A stretch of 64,000 bases of DNA from Gammaproteobacteria bacterium (lineage in GTDB: Bacteria > Pseudomonadota > Gammaproteobacteria > Steroidobacterales > Rariloculaceae). Under the pieces are notes generated by a model, which saw only the letters and a list, made by a program, of their open reading frames with translations, did no database searches and was not told the DNA's origin. Numbering within the stretch: the stretch's first letter is position 1; each line of letters opens with the position of its first letter. Both the position numbers and the translations under genes were made by a program. The stretch covers positions 1-64,000 of the forward strand of contig JAJDWR010000046.1 in NCBI GenBank assembly GCA_022825505.1, written 5' to 3'. Shown piece after piece: positions 57,753 to 64,000 of the stretch.

Positions 57753-58679
57753 TCAGGCGTAGATGTCCGGATACCCGTCCGGCAGGTCCTTGAACCGCCT
57801 GTGCATCCAGGCGTACTGCTCCGGGCAGGTGCGAATGTTGTCTTCAAGTGCCTGCATCAGGCGGGTCGTGTCCGCCACCGGGTCGTCGCTGGGCAGGTCC
57901 GGCAGCGGCGGATCGACGGTCGCCACATAGCCGCTGCCGTCCTCAAGGCGCCTGAAGTACACGGGCAGCAGCGTGGCGCCGCTGATCCTGAGGATGCGGC
58001 TGACGGCCGTATTGGTCATGGCGGGCAGGCCGAAGAACGGCACCGGTGCGCTGTACTTGTCCCGGGAGCTCTGATCCGCGAGGTAGAAAACCGCCGAATT
58101 CTCCGCCAGCCTGCGCAGCAGCGTCTTCACGCTGTACTTGGAGATCAGCTCGTCGATATGCCGGCCGCGGCCCCTCAGGATGATCCGGTCCAGCAGTTCG
58201 TTGCGCATCGGGCGGTACATGGCCGTGGCCTTCGGACACAGCGGGCGCATGACCGCGTGTATGAGTTCCATCGGCGTGAAATGCCCGCAGAAGAGCAGCA
58301 CACCCTTGCCCTTTTCCAGGGCGTCTTCCAGATGTTCGCGGCCGTCGATGCGCACCGTCTCCCGCAGGCGCTCGGGGACGCCGAACCACGACGTCGCCAG
58401 TTCCGTCAGGCCGATCCCGACGGATTCGTAGTGGCGCCGGCACAGGTTTTCCCGTTGGCGCGCGGTGAGTTCGGGAAAACAGACCTCGAAATTCGCCCGA
58501 ACCGTGCGGCACTTGCCTCGAAACAGCGGACAGAGCACGCGGCCCAGGCGCTTGCCCAGGGCAATCCGGTACCGTAGTGGAAGCAGTGCAACCGCCCGGA
58601 GCCAGGCGTAGAATAGCCAGACGTGCCAGTACCACGGCATCCAGAATCTGAGCGGAGACGTCAAGGCTTTTGCAGGCAT
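57753..58679 (-). CDS. LpxL/HtrB-family lipid A acyltransferase (copy 2)
   Basis: Protein of 308 residues from the ATG at 58679. The catalytic motif is LFCGHFTPMELIHAVM near residue 132, and YRPMRNELLDRIILRGRGRHIDELI carries the R-x-P region. The end is YAWMHRRFKDLPDGYPDIY. It is clearly paralogous with the gene that follows it on the same strand. Two late acyltransferases next to the LPS core genes suggests the two secondary acylations of lipid A, analogous to LpxL and LpxM. Which copy does which step is not known. Confidence 0.9.
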   Translation of the reverse strand: MPAKALTSPLRFWMPWYWHVWLFYAWLRAVALLPLRYRIALGKRLGRVLCPLFRGKCRTVRANFEVCFPELTARQRENLCRRHYESVGIGLTELATSWFGVPERLRETVRIDGREHLEDALEKGKGVLLFCGHFTPMELIHAVMRPLCPKATAMYRPMRNELLDRIILRGRGRHIDELISKYSVKTLLRRLAENSAVFYLADQSSRDKYSAPVPFFGLPAMTNTAVSRILRISGATLLPVYFRRLEDGSGYVATVDPPLPDLPSDDPVADTTRLMQALEDNIRTCPEQYAWMHRRFKDLPDGYPDIYA

Positions 58680-58733
58680 GTCCGAGGATTTGCACCGGGA
58701 CCGCACGAAGCGATCGTACGGAGTGGGTCGATA

Positions 58734-58740
58734 CTTGAAA
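58734..58740 (+). promoter_or_regulatory. Possible sigma32 -35 element before htpX
   Basis: CTTGAAA matches the sigma32 -35 consensus exactly, 80 bp before the htpX ATG. No CCCCAT-type -10 is at the right distance, so this is weak evidence. A sigma70 reading (TTGAAA with TTATTT after 15 bp) is also possible. Confidence 0.3.
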
Positions 58741-58819
58741 TTGCGCCGATTATCCTTATTTTCTTAGTCAATCACACGGTCTTTGCCGGGCGCGGTCCCA
58801 GCCCGGATTCGGAGTCAAC

Positions 58820-59701
58820 ATGAAACGCATCGCTCTGTTCATCGCCACCAACGTGGCGGTCCTCGTGGTCCTGACGATCGCCATGCAGCTTCTGGGCATC
58901 GAATCGCTGCTCAACGAACAGGGCACGCAACTGGATCTTCAGGCGCTGTTGATCTTCTCCGCCGTGATCGGTTTTGCCGGGTCCTTCATCTCGCTGGCGA
59001 TCTCCAAGTGGTCGGCGAAGCGGCTCACCGGCGCGCGGGTCATCACCAATCCCGGCAACGAGACCGAGCGCTGGCTCGTGAACACCGTAACGAGGCAGGC
59101 GCAGACGGCCGGCATCGGCACGCCCGAAGTGGCGATCTACGATTCGCCCGACATCAACGCCTTTGCCACCGGAGCGAACCGCAACAATTCGCTGGTGGCC
59201 GTGAGCACGGGGTTGCTCGGACGCCTGTCCCGCGGCGAACTCGAAGCGGTACTCGGCCATGAAGTCAGCCACGTGGCCAACGGCGACATGGTCACGCTGA
59301 CCCTGATCCAGGGCGTGGTCAACACGTTCGTGATCTTCTTCTCGCGGATCATCGGCTTCCTTGTGGACCGGCTCATCTTCCGGACCGAGCGCGGCTACGG
59401 GCCGGGATTCTTCATCGCCAGCATCGTCGCGCAGATCGTGCTGGGCATCCTGGCCAGCACCATCGTGATGTGGTTCTCGCGCCGGCGGGAGTTCCGCGCC
59501 GACCAGGGCGGGGCGCAGCTTGCCGGCCGGCAGAACATGATCAACGCGCTGGAGCGGCTGCGCCGGGCGCACGAGCCCTCGGCGCTGCCGGAGTCCATGC
59601 GGGCCATGGGAATTTCCTCCTCCCGCGCCGTCGGCCTGAAGCGCCTGTTCATGTCGCACCCGCCGCTGGAGGAGCGAATCGCCGCCCTGAAGCGCTTCTA
59701 G
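58820..59701 (+). CDS. htpX: Membrane metalloprotease HtpX
   Basis: Protein of 293 residues, M48 family. Two N-terminal membrane helices are followed by the zinc site HEVSH near residue 147. Two further hydrophobic segments come before the third ligand in [15 protein letters not shown]. The '[13 protein letters not shown]' stretch is typical. HtpX degrades misfolded inner-membrane proteins with FtsH and is heat- and envelope-stress-induced in E. coli. Followed 10 bp later by an L,D-transpeptidase gene. Confidence 0.96.
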   Translation: MKRIALFIATNVAVLVVLTIAMQLLGIESLLNEQGTQLDLQALLIFSAVIGFAGSFISLAISKWSAKRLTGARVITNPGNETERWLVNTVTRQAQTAGIGTPEVAIYDSPDINAFATGANRNNSLVAVSTGLLGRLSRGELEAVLGHEVSHVANGDMVTLTLIQGVVNTFVIFFSRIIGFLVDRLIFRTERGYGPGFFIASIVAQIVLGILASTIVMWFSRRREFRADQGGAQLAGRQNMINALERLRRAHEPSALPESMRAMGISSSRAVGLKRLFMSHPPLEERIAALKRF

Positions 59702-59711
59702 GAGCGTGCCC

Positions 59712-60227
59712 ATGCCACGGCTGATCGGTCCTCTGTTGCTGCTCATATTGCCTTTTCCGGGTCCCGGCAGCAGTCTCGCCAACGAACTTTCGCCGCAGCA
59801 TCCCCCGGCCGACCGCATCGTGGTACTCAAGTCGGAACGCACGCTTCACCTGTACAGGGATGGCGAGGTCCTGCGGAGTTTCGACATCGCGCTGGGCCTC
59901 GCACCCGAAGGCCCGAAACGGGAGTCAGGTGATTTTCGTACCCCGGAAGGGCAGTACTTCATCGAATGGAAGAACGCCGAGAGCGAATACTTCATGGCGC
60001 TGAAAGTGTCCTACCCCAACGAGCGGGACCGGGCCCTGGCCGCGGCGGAAGGCGTGGACCCCGGCGGGATGATCATGATCCACGGCGACCCCAACAACGG
60101 CCGCTACTCGGCCATGCGCGGCCAGGGGATGGACTGGACCGACGGCTGCATCGCGGTTTCCAACGCCGACATGGTGGACATCTGGCTGATGACCAGCGAA
60201 GGAATGCCCATCGAAATTCGGCCTTGA
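59712..60227 (+). CDS. YkuD-family L,D-transpeptidase-like protein
   Basis: Protein of 171 residues with a signal peptide (LIGPLLLLILPFPGPGSSLA). The YkuD domain has IVVLKSERTLHLYRDGEV, the His of MIMIHGDPN, and the active-site cysteine in DWTDGCIAVSNADM near 145. It probably cross-links peptidoglycan or attaches proteins to it. ATG 59712 has AGGAG 7 bases before; a GTG at 59706 is possible. Its stop overlaps the -35 of the htpG promoter. Confidence 0.88.
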   Translation: MPRLIGPLLLLILPFPGPGSSLANELSPQHPPADRIVVLKSERTLHLYRDGEVLRSFDIALGLAPEGPKRESGDFRTPEGQYFIEWKNAESEYFMALKVSYPNERDRALAAAEGVDPGGMIMIHGDPNNGRYSAMRGQGMDWTDGCIAVSNADMVDIWLMTSEGMPIEIRP

Positions 60228-60252
60228 TATTGACGCATACGGCCCCCATCTA
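60223..60252 (+). promoter_or_regulatory. Sigma32 (heat-shock) promoter of htpG
   Basis: CTTGATA (60223-60229; 6 of 7 to CTTGAAA), 14 bp, then CCCCATCTA (60244-60252), a perfect match to CCCCATNTA. Spacing is ideal. It lies 42 bp before the htpG ATG and overlaps the stop of the preceding gene. Confidence 0.85.
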
Positions 60253-60294
60253 GCCCCCATCCCCCATCGGGCGGGGCGGCCCGGGAGGTCATCG

Positions 60295-62184
60295 ATGAGC
60301 GAAGCAAGGGAACCGACTACCTTCGATTTCAAGGCCGAGGTAAAGCAGTTGCTGCACCTCATGGTGCACTCCCTGTACAGCAACAAGGAGATCTTTCTCC
60401 GCGAGCTGATTTCCAACGCCTCGGACGCCAACGACCGGCTGCGTTTCGAGTCCCTCAGCCAACCGGATCTGCTGGCCGACGATCCGGAACTGGGCATCAG
60501 GGTTGCCCTTGACCCGGAGGCCGGCAAACTGACCGTGAGCGACAACGGCATCGGCATGAGCCGTGATGAAATCGTCGAGCAACTGGGCACCATCGCCCAC
60601 TCCGGGACCGCCCGTTTCCTCGAATCCCTCGATGGCAAGGCCCAGAAGGACTCGGCCCTCATCGGCCAGTTCGGGGTCGGTTTCTATTCGTCTTTCATCG
60701 TCGCCGAACAGGTGGAAGTGCTCAGCCGCCGCGCCAGCGCCGACGCCGGTGAGTCGGTGCGTTGGACCTCCACCGGCGACGGCAGCTATACGCTGGAACC
60801 GGCGGAGAAGGAAGCACGCGGAACCACCATCACGCTGACCCTGAAGCCGGACGAGAAGGAGTTCCTGGAGTCCTACAGGGTGAACGCCCTGATCCGGAAG
60901 TACTCCGACCACATCGCCTTTCCGGTGACGCTGGGCGTTGCAGGCGAGGAGGACGACGAGTCCGGGGAACCGGTGAACAAGGCCAAGGCGCTGTGGGCGC
61001 GGCCGCGCACCGAAGTCGAGGACGAGGAATACGTCGAGTTCTACAAGCACATTGCCCACGACTTCAAGGATCCGCTGATCTGGAGCCACAACCGGGTGGA
61101 GGGCAAGCGCGAGTACACCAGCCTGCTGTACGTGCCCTCGGCCGCGCCCTGGGACCTGTGGAACCGGGAGTCGCCCCGCGGCGTCAAGCTCTACGTCCAG
61201 CGGGTGTTCATCACCGACCAGGCGACGCAATTCCTGCCCCTGTACCTGCGGTTCATCCGCGGCGTGGTGGACTCCGGCGACCTGTCGCTCAACGTATCCC
61301 GCGAACTGCTGCAACAGGACCCGGTGGTGGGGGTGATGAAGAGCGCCCTGACCAAGCGCGTACTGGCCATGCTGGAGCGCCTGGCGAGGGAAGAGCCCGG
61401 AAAATACGCCACGTACTGGAAGGAATTCGGTGTGGCGTTCAAGGAAGGGCTCGCCGAAGACGCAGGGAACCAGGAGAAGATCGCCGCACTGCTCAGGTTC
61501 AACAGCACCGCCTCCGACGATCTCGAGCAGGAACGGTCGCTGGACGGCTATCTCGAAGCCGCCGGCGAAGACCAGGACGCCATCTACTTCCTCATCGCGG
61601 ATACGCCCGAGGCCGCCCGCAACAGCCCGCACCTGGAAGCGCTGCGCGAGCAGGGCCTGGAAGTGCTGCTGCTTTCGGACCGCATCGACGAGTGGGTCAT
61701 GCAGTACCTCACCGAGTACAGGGGCAAGTCCTTCCGGGACGTGGCCCGGGGCGAACTCGATCTCGGCCGGGACGAGTCGGAGAAGAAGGTCGAGGCCGAA
61801 CTCACGAAGGAGCAGAAGGCGTTGCTCAAGCGGATCAAGCGGGTGCTGCGGGACAAGGTGGACGAGGTCCGCATGAGCGACCGGCTGAAGGAGTCCGCCG
61901 CCTGTCTCGTGATCGGCGAGCAGGACATGGGATTCCAGATGCGCGAGTTGCTCAGGGCCACCGGTCAGGAGCCCCCGGAGACGGTGCCGTCGCTGGAGGT
62001 CAACCTGGATCACCCGATCGTCGGCATGATGACCGAGACGGGCGAGGAGGATCGTTTCGAGGACCTGTCCTGGCTGCTGCTGGAACAGGCGACACTGGTG
62101 GAAGGCCGGCTCCTGGATCAACCGGCGGCCTTCGTTCGCCGCGTCAATTCGCTGTTGCTCGGCGCCGGGCCGGTTTCGGAATAG
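60295..62184 (+). CDS. htpG: Molecular chaperone HtpG (Hsp90)
   Basis: Protein of 629 residues, full length. Its N-terminal ATPase has LFLREL-like IFLRELISNASDANDRLRF, DNGIGMSRDEI, and GQFGVGFYSSFIVA. The middle domain (QRVFI, LPLYLRFIRGVVDSGDLSLNVSRE) and C-terminal dimerisation part (NLDHPIVGMM) follow. GGGAGG lies just before the ATG. A near-consensus sigma32 promoter precedes it. Confidence 0.97.
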   Translation: MSEAREPTTFDFKAEVKQLLHLMVHSLYSNKEIFLRELISNASDANDRLRFESLSQPDLLADDPELGIRVALDPEAGKLTVSDNGIGMSRDEIVEQLGTIAHSGTARFLESLDGKAQKDSALIGQFGVGFYSSFIVAEQVEVLSRRASADAGESVRWTSTGDGSYTLEPAEKEARGTTITLTLKPDEKEFLESYRVNALIRKYSDHIAFPVTLGVAGEEDDESGEPVNKAKALWARPRTEVEDEEYVEFYKHIAHDFKDPLIWSHNRVEGKREYTSLLYVPSAAPWDLWNRESPRGVKLYVQRVFITDQATQFLPLYLRFIRGVVDSGDLSLNVSRELLQQDPVVGVMKSALTKRVLAMLERLAREEPGKYATYWKEFGVAFKEGLAEDAGNQEKIAALLRFNSTASDDLEQERSLDGYLEAAGEDQDAIYFLIADTPEAARNSPHLEALREQGLEVLLLSDRIDEWVMQYLTEYRGKSFRDVARGELDLGRDESEKKVEAELTKEQKALLKRIKRVLRDKVDEVRMSDRLKESAACLVIGEQDMGFQMRELLRATGQEPPETVPSLEVNLDHPIVGMMTETGEEDRFEDLSWLLLEQATLVEGRLLDQPAAFVRRVNSLLLGAGPVSE

Positions 62185-62244
62185 CCGCCCTGTGCCCGGC
62201 GGACCGCCCGCCGTCCCCTTCCCGATTTCGATCCCGGGCCGGCG

Positions 62245-63831
62245 TCACATCGCCTGCTGCGACACCAGGTGCCGCGGCACCAGCCGGCGCTCCAGGAGTT
62301 CGAACAACAGTTCCGCGCCAAGCGCCAGGAGTGCGGCGGGTATCGCGCCCTGCAGGATGAGCGACGTGTCGTTCAGGGCCAGCCCGGTGACGATGGGCTC
62401 CCCCAGGCCGCCGGCGCCGATGAAGGCTGCCAGCGTGGCCGTGCCGATGCTGACCACCGCGGCGATGCGCACGCCGGCCAGCATGTGGGGCAGGGCGAGC
62501 GGCACGTAGACATGGCGTAACTGCTCCCGTTCGCTGAGCCCCAGCGCCTGGGTGACCCGCCGCAGCAACGGGTCGATGGTGATGAGCGCGGTGATCGTGT
62601 TGCGCGCGATGGGCAGCAGCGAATAGAGGAACAGGGCGATGATGGCGGGTACCTGTCCGACACCGGCCAGCGGGATCATCAGGGCCAGCAGGGCGATGGA
62701 CGGGATCGTCTGCAGCAGTCCGGCCACGTAGAGGACGCCCGCCGAGAGCGCGGGCGAGCGGTACACCAGGAGCGCCAGGCCCACCCCCACCACGCACGCC
62801 GCCAGCACGGCGATGGCGGTCAGTTTCAGGTGGGTCAGCGTATTCCGTCCCAGCGTCTCCCATAGCGTCGGCGCCCGGGTTTCGCCCGGTGTCACGAGAC
62901 CCTGGGCGAGAAGGAAGGATTGTGCAACCTGGGCGAAGGTGCGTTCCTCCACCACCACTTCCGCGTTGAGGGCGCGCATGGTCTCGTCGTCGAGGAGGTC
63001 GGTCAGTGCCGAGAGTGCGGCCTTGACGTCAGGTGCAAGATCGGCCCGCACCAGAGGCGCTGCCAGGTAGGCCGGGAAGAAACCGAGATCGTCCTCCAGC
63101 ACACTGAGATCGTATCGGAGCAGGTCTCCATCCGTGGAGTAGGCGTCGGTGACATCGAGGTCGCCTTCCAGCAGCGCCAGGTAGGCAAGGCCGTGTTCGA
63201 TGCCGCTGGAGGTTTGCGGCAACCCATACCGCTGTTGCAGACCGGGCCAGCCGTCGGCGCGGTCGCGGAACTCGTGGCTGAAACCGAATCGCAATTGCGG
63301 AAGGGCCGCCAAATCGGAAATCCGCTCCAGGCCGAAGCGCGACGCCGTCTCCCCGGTCACCGCGATGGCATAGGTGTTGTTGAAGCCGAGTCCGGCGAGT
63401 AATTCCACCCCGAAGGGCGCAAGCCGAGCGTTCAGTTCCTCTTCGCCCAGCTCCCCTTCCGCTTCGAGAATGGCCTGCGCCAGGGTGCCCGTGTACTCGG
63501 GGTAGGCGTCGATTTCGCCCGACTCGAGCGCCTGGAAGGCCACCAGCGTGCCCCCCAGCCCGGTTCGGCGCCGGACTTCGAAACCGCGCTCCTCCAGCAC
63601 CTGCGCCATCATCTCCGCCAGCAGGTAGCCCTCGGTGAAGGTCTTGCTTCCGATGACGATGGGCCGCGTCTGGGCGAAGGCAATCAGCGAGGCGCACAGT
63701 CCTGCCAGGAGCAGGATGACCCGCGGCGCCGCGCGGGGCTTGCTCCGCGAGCTGCCGGCGGCCCGCCGCCCTCCCCGGTCGGTTCGTGGCGCCGCCGGGG
63801 TATTCTTCAAGCTCCTGCGGTCTGTACTCAC
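62245..63831 (-). CDS. Glycine betaine/choline-type ABC transporter: substrate-binding and permease fusion
   Basis: Protein of 528 residues. An N-terminal hydrophobic anchor precedes an OpuAC-type substrate-binding domain (about 55-315: IVIGSKTFTEGYLLAEMMAQ, YPEYTGTLAQAIL, DVTDAYSTDGDLL). A permease domain (about 325-520) with TIPSIALLALMIP, ALGLSEREQLRHVYVPLALPHMLAGVRIA, and the GLGEPIVTGL loop follows. Substrates could be betaine, choline, carnitine or ergothioneine. The binding domain comes first, the reverse of the more familiar permease-first fusions. GTG start overlaps the stop of the ATPase gene (GTGA). Confidence 0.9.
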   Translation of the reverse strand: MSTDRRSLKNTPAAPRTDRGGRRAAGSSRSKPRAAPRVILLLAGLCASLIAFAQTRPIVIGSKTFTEGYLLAEMMAQVLEERGFEVRRRTGLGGTLVAFQALESGEIDAYPEYTGTLAQAILEAEGELGEEELNARLAPFGVELLAGLGFNNTYAIAVTGETASRFGLERISDLAALPQLRFGFSHEFRDRADGWPGLQQRYGLPQTSSGIEHGLAYLALLEGDLDVTDAYSTDGDLLRYDLSVLEDDLGFFPAYLAAPLVRADLAPDVKAALSALTDLLDDETMRALNAEVVVEERTFAQVAQSFLLAQGLVTPGETRAPTLWETLGRNTLTHLKLTAIAVLAACVVGVGLALLVYRSPALSAGVLYVAGLLQTIPSIALLALMIPLAGVGQVPAIIALFLYSLLPIARNTITALITIDPLLRRVTQALGLSEREQLRHVYVPLALPHMLAGVRIAAVVSIGTATLAAFIGAGGLGEPIVTGLALNDTSLILQGAIPAALLALGAELLFELLERRLVPRHLVSQQAM

Positions 63832-64000
63832 GATGCCCGCCCCTGGCCGAAGAGCCGCGCCACATAGGCATCGGAAGATTGCCTGATTCGCTCCACCGGA
63901 CCCTGCCGGACGATTTCGCCGTCACGAATGACGATGATTTCGTCGGCCAACTCCACCGCTTCGGACATGTCGTGAGTCACCAGCACCACCGTCGTGGACT
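63828..64000 (-). CDS. ABC transporter ATP-binding protein, C-terminal part (cut by window edge)
   Basis: The window edge leaves about 57 codons. They read TTVVLVTHDMSEAVELADEI followed by IVIRDGEIVRQG, the H-loop and C-terminal region of an ABC ATPase. It pairs with the permease fusion downstream, which overlaps its stop by 4 bp. The Walker A and signature motifs lie beyond the right edge. Confidence 0.9.
   Translation of the reverse strand, partial: STTVVLVTHDMSEAVELADEIIVIRDGEIVRQGPVERIRQSSDAYVARLFGQGRAS

Noticed and set aside
60289-62121. A 610-codon minus-strand frame opposite htpG
   Set aside because: HtpG is unmistakable on the plus strand and has its own promoter and ribosome binding site.

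Overview
The window is high-GC DNA from a gammaproteobacterium. The evidence is its core gene set and gene order: rhlB diverging from trxA-rho, aroQ-accB-accC, fis-purH-purD, groES-groEL, glnE, hldD-waaF-kdkA, htpX, htpG, and an outer membrane with LPS biosynthesis genes. I cannot assign a genus. No rRNA, tRNA or CRISPR array was seen. Both strands carry very long open frames because of the base composition, so calls rest on recognisable protein families, overlapping stop/start junctions and ribosome binding sites.

Layout. 1-4.7 kb is accessory: an unknown membrane-anchored protein, a secreted hydratase-like protein, a DUF192 protein, a secreted metallo-beta-lactamase-fold protein with a duplicated stub of its 3' end beside it, and a Phd/PIN toxin-antitoxin pair with a two-palindrome operator. 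4.8-11.7 kb is a complete MoxR/Bat (VWA) operon. 11.9-16.9 kb holds a glyoxalase-like protein, an alpha/beta hydrolase, an OmpA-family protein, lipA and sohB. 17.0-17.8 kb is an iron-storage pair, bfd and bfr, with a Fur-like promoter before bfd. 17.8-28.0 kb holds a fused 5-oxoprolinase/hydantoinase, an EF-G-like GTPase, an ATP/ADP-exchanger-like transporter, glucokinase, a YdcH-like protein, cysQ and a HAD nucleotidase. 28.0-31.3 kb is rhlB / trxA-rho.

31.35-32.4 kb is an accessory scar: a 155-bp nested palindrome, an IS3-family transposase remnant, and a small gene pair resembling a shortened HEPN-type module. 32.4-38.3 kb is a striking set: an RND/MMPL-type exporter, an MpaB/Lcp-like (DUF2236) oxygenase and a LolA-like carrier in one operon, diverging from a squalene/phytoene synthase. 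I read it as a possible isoprenoid-lipid synthesis, oxidation and export module. 38.3-45.4 kb is housekeeping: purD, purH, fis, accC, accB, aroQ, a TlpA-like thioredoxin, a stand-alone DsbD N-terminal domain and cutA. 45.4-47.8 kb is groESL with a perfect CIRCE operator, a sigma32-like promoter and a 167-bp MITE-like inverted repeat just upstream.

47.9-58.7 kb is glnE, an isoquinoline 1-oxidoreductase-type molybdoenzyme pair, a CHCC zinc-finger protein, and LPS genes (hldD, waaF, kdkA, two LpxL/HtrB acyltransferases). 58.8-62.2 kb is htpX, an L,D-transpeptidase and htpG, the last with a near-consensus sigma32 promoter. The right end is a betaine/choline-type ABC transporter, a substrate-binding/permease fusion plus a truncated ATPase.

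Recurring themes are envelope and protein quality control (Bat, SohB, HtpX, GroESL, HtpG) with heat-shock promoter signatures on several of these genes, and LPS/lipid metabolism. The best leads for something new are the isoprenoid-like module at 32.4-38.3 kb, the reduced DsbD/TlpA arrangement, the two long palindromic elements, and the short HEPN-like pair beside an IS scar.
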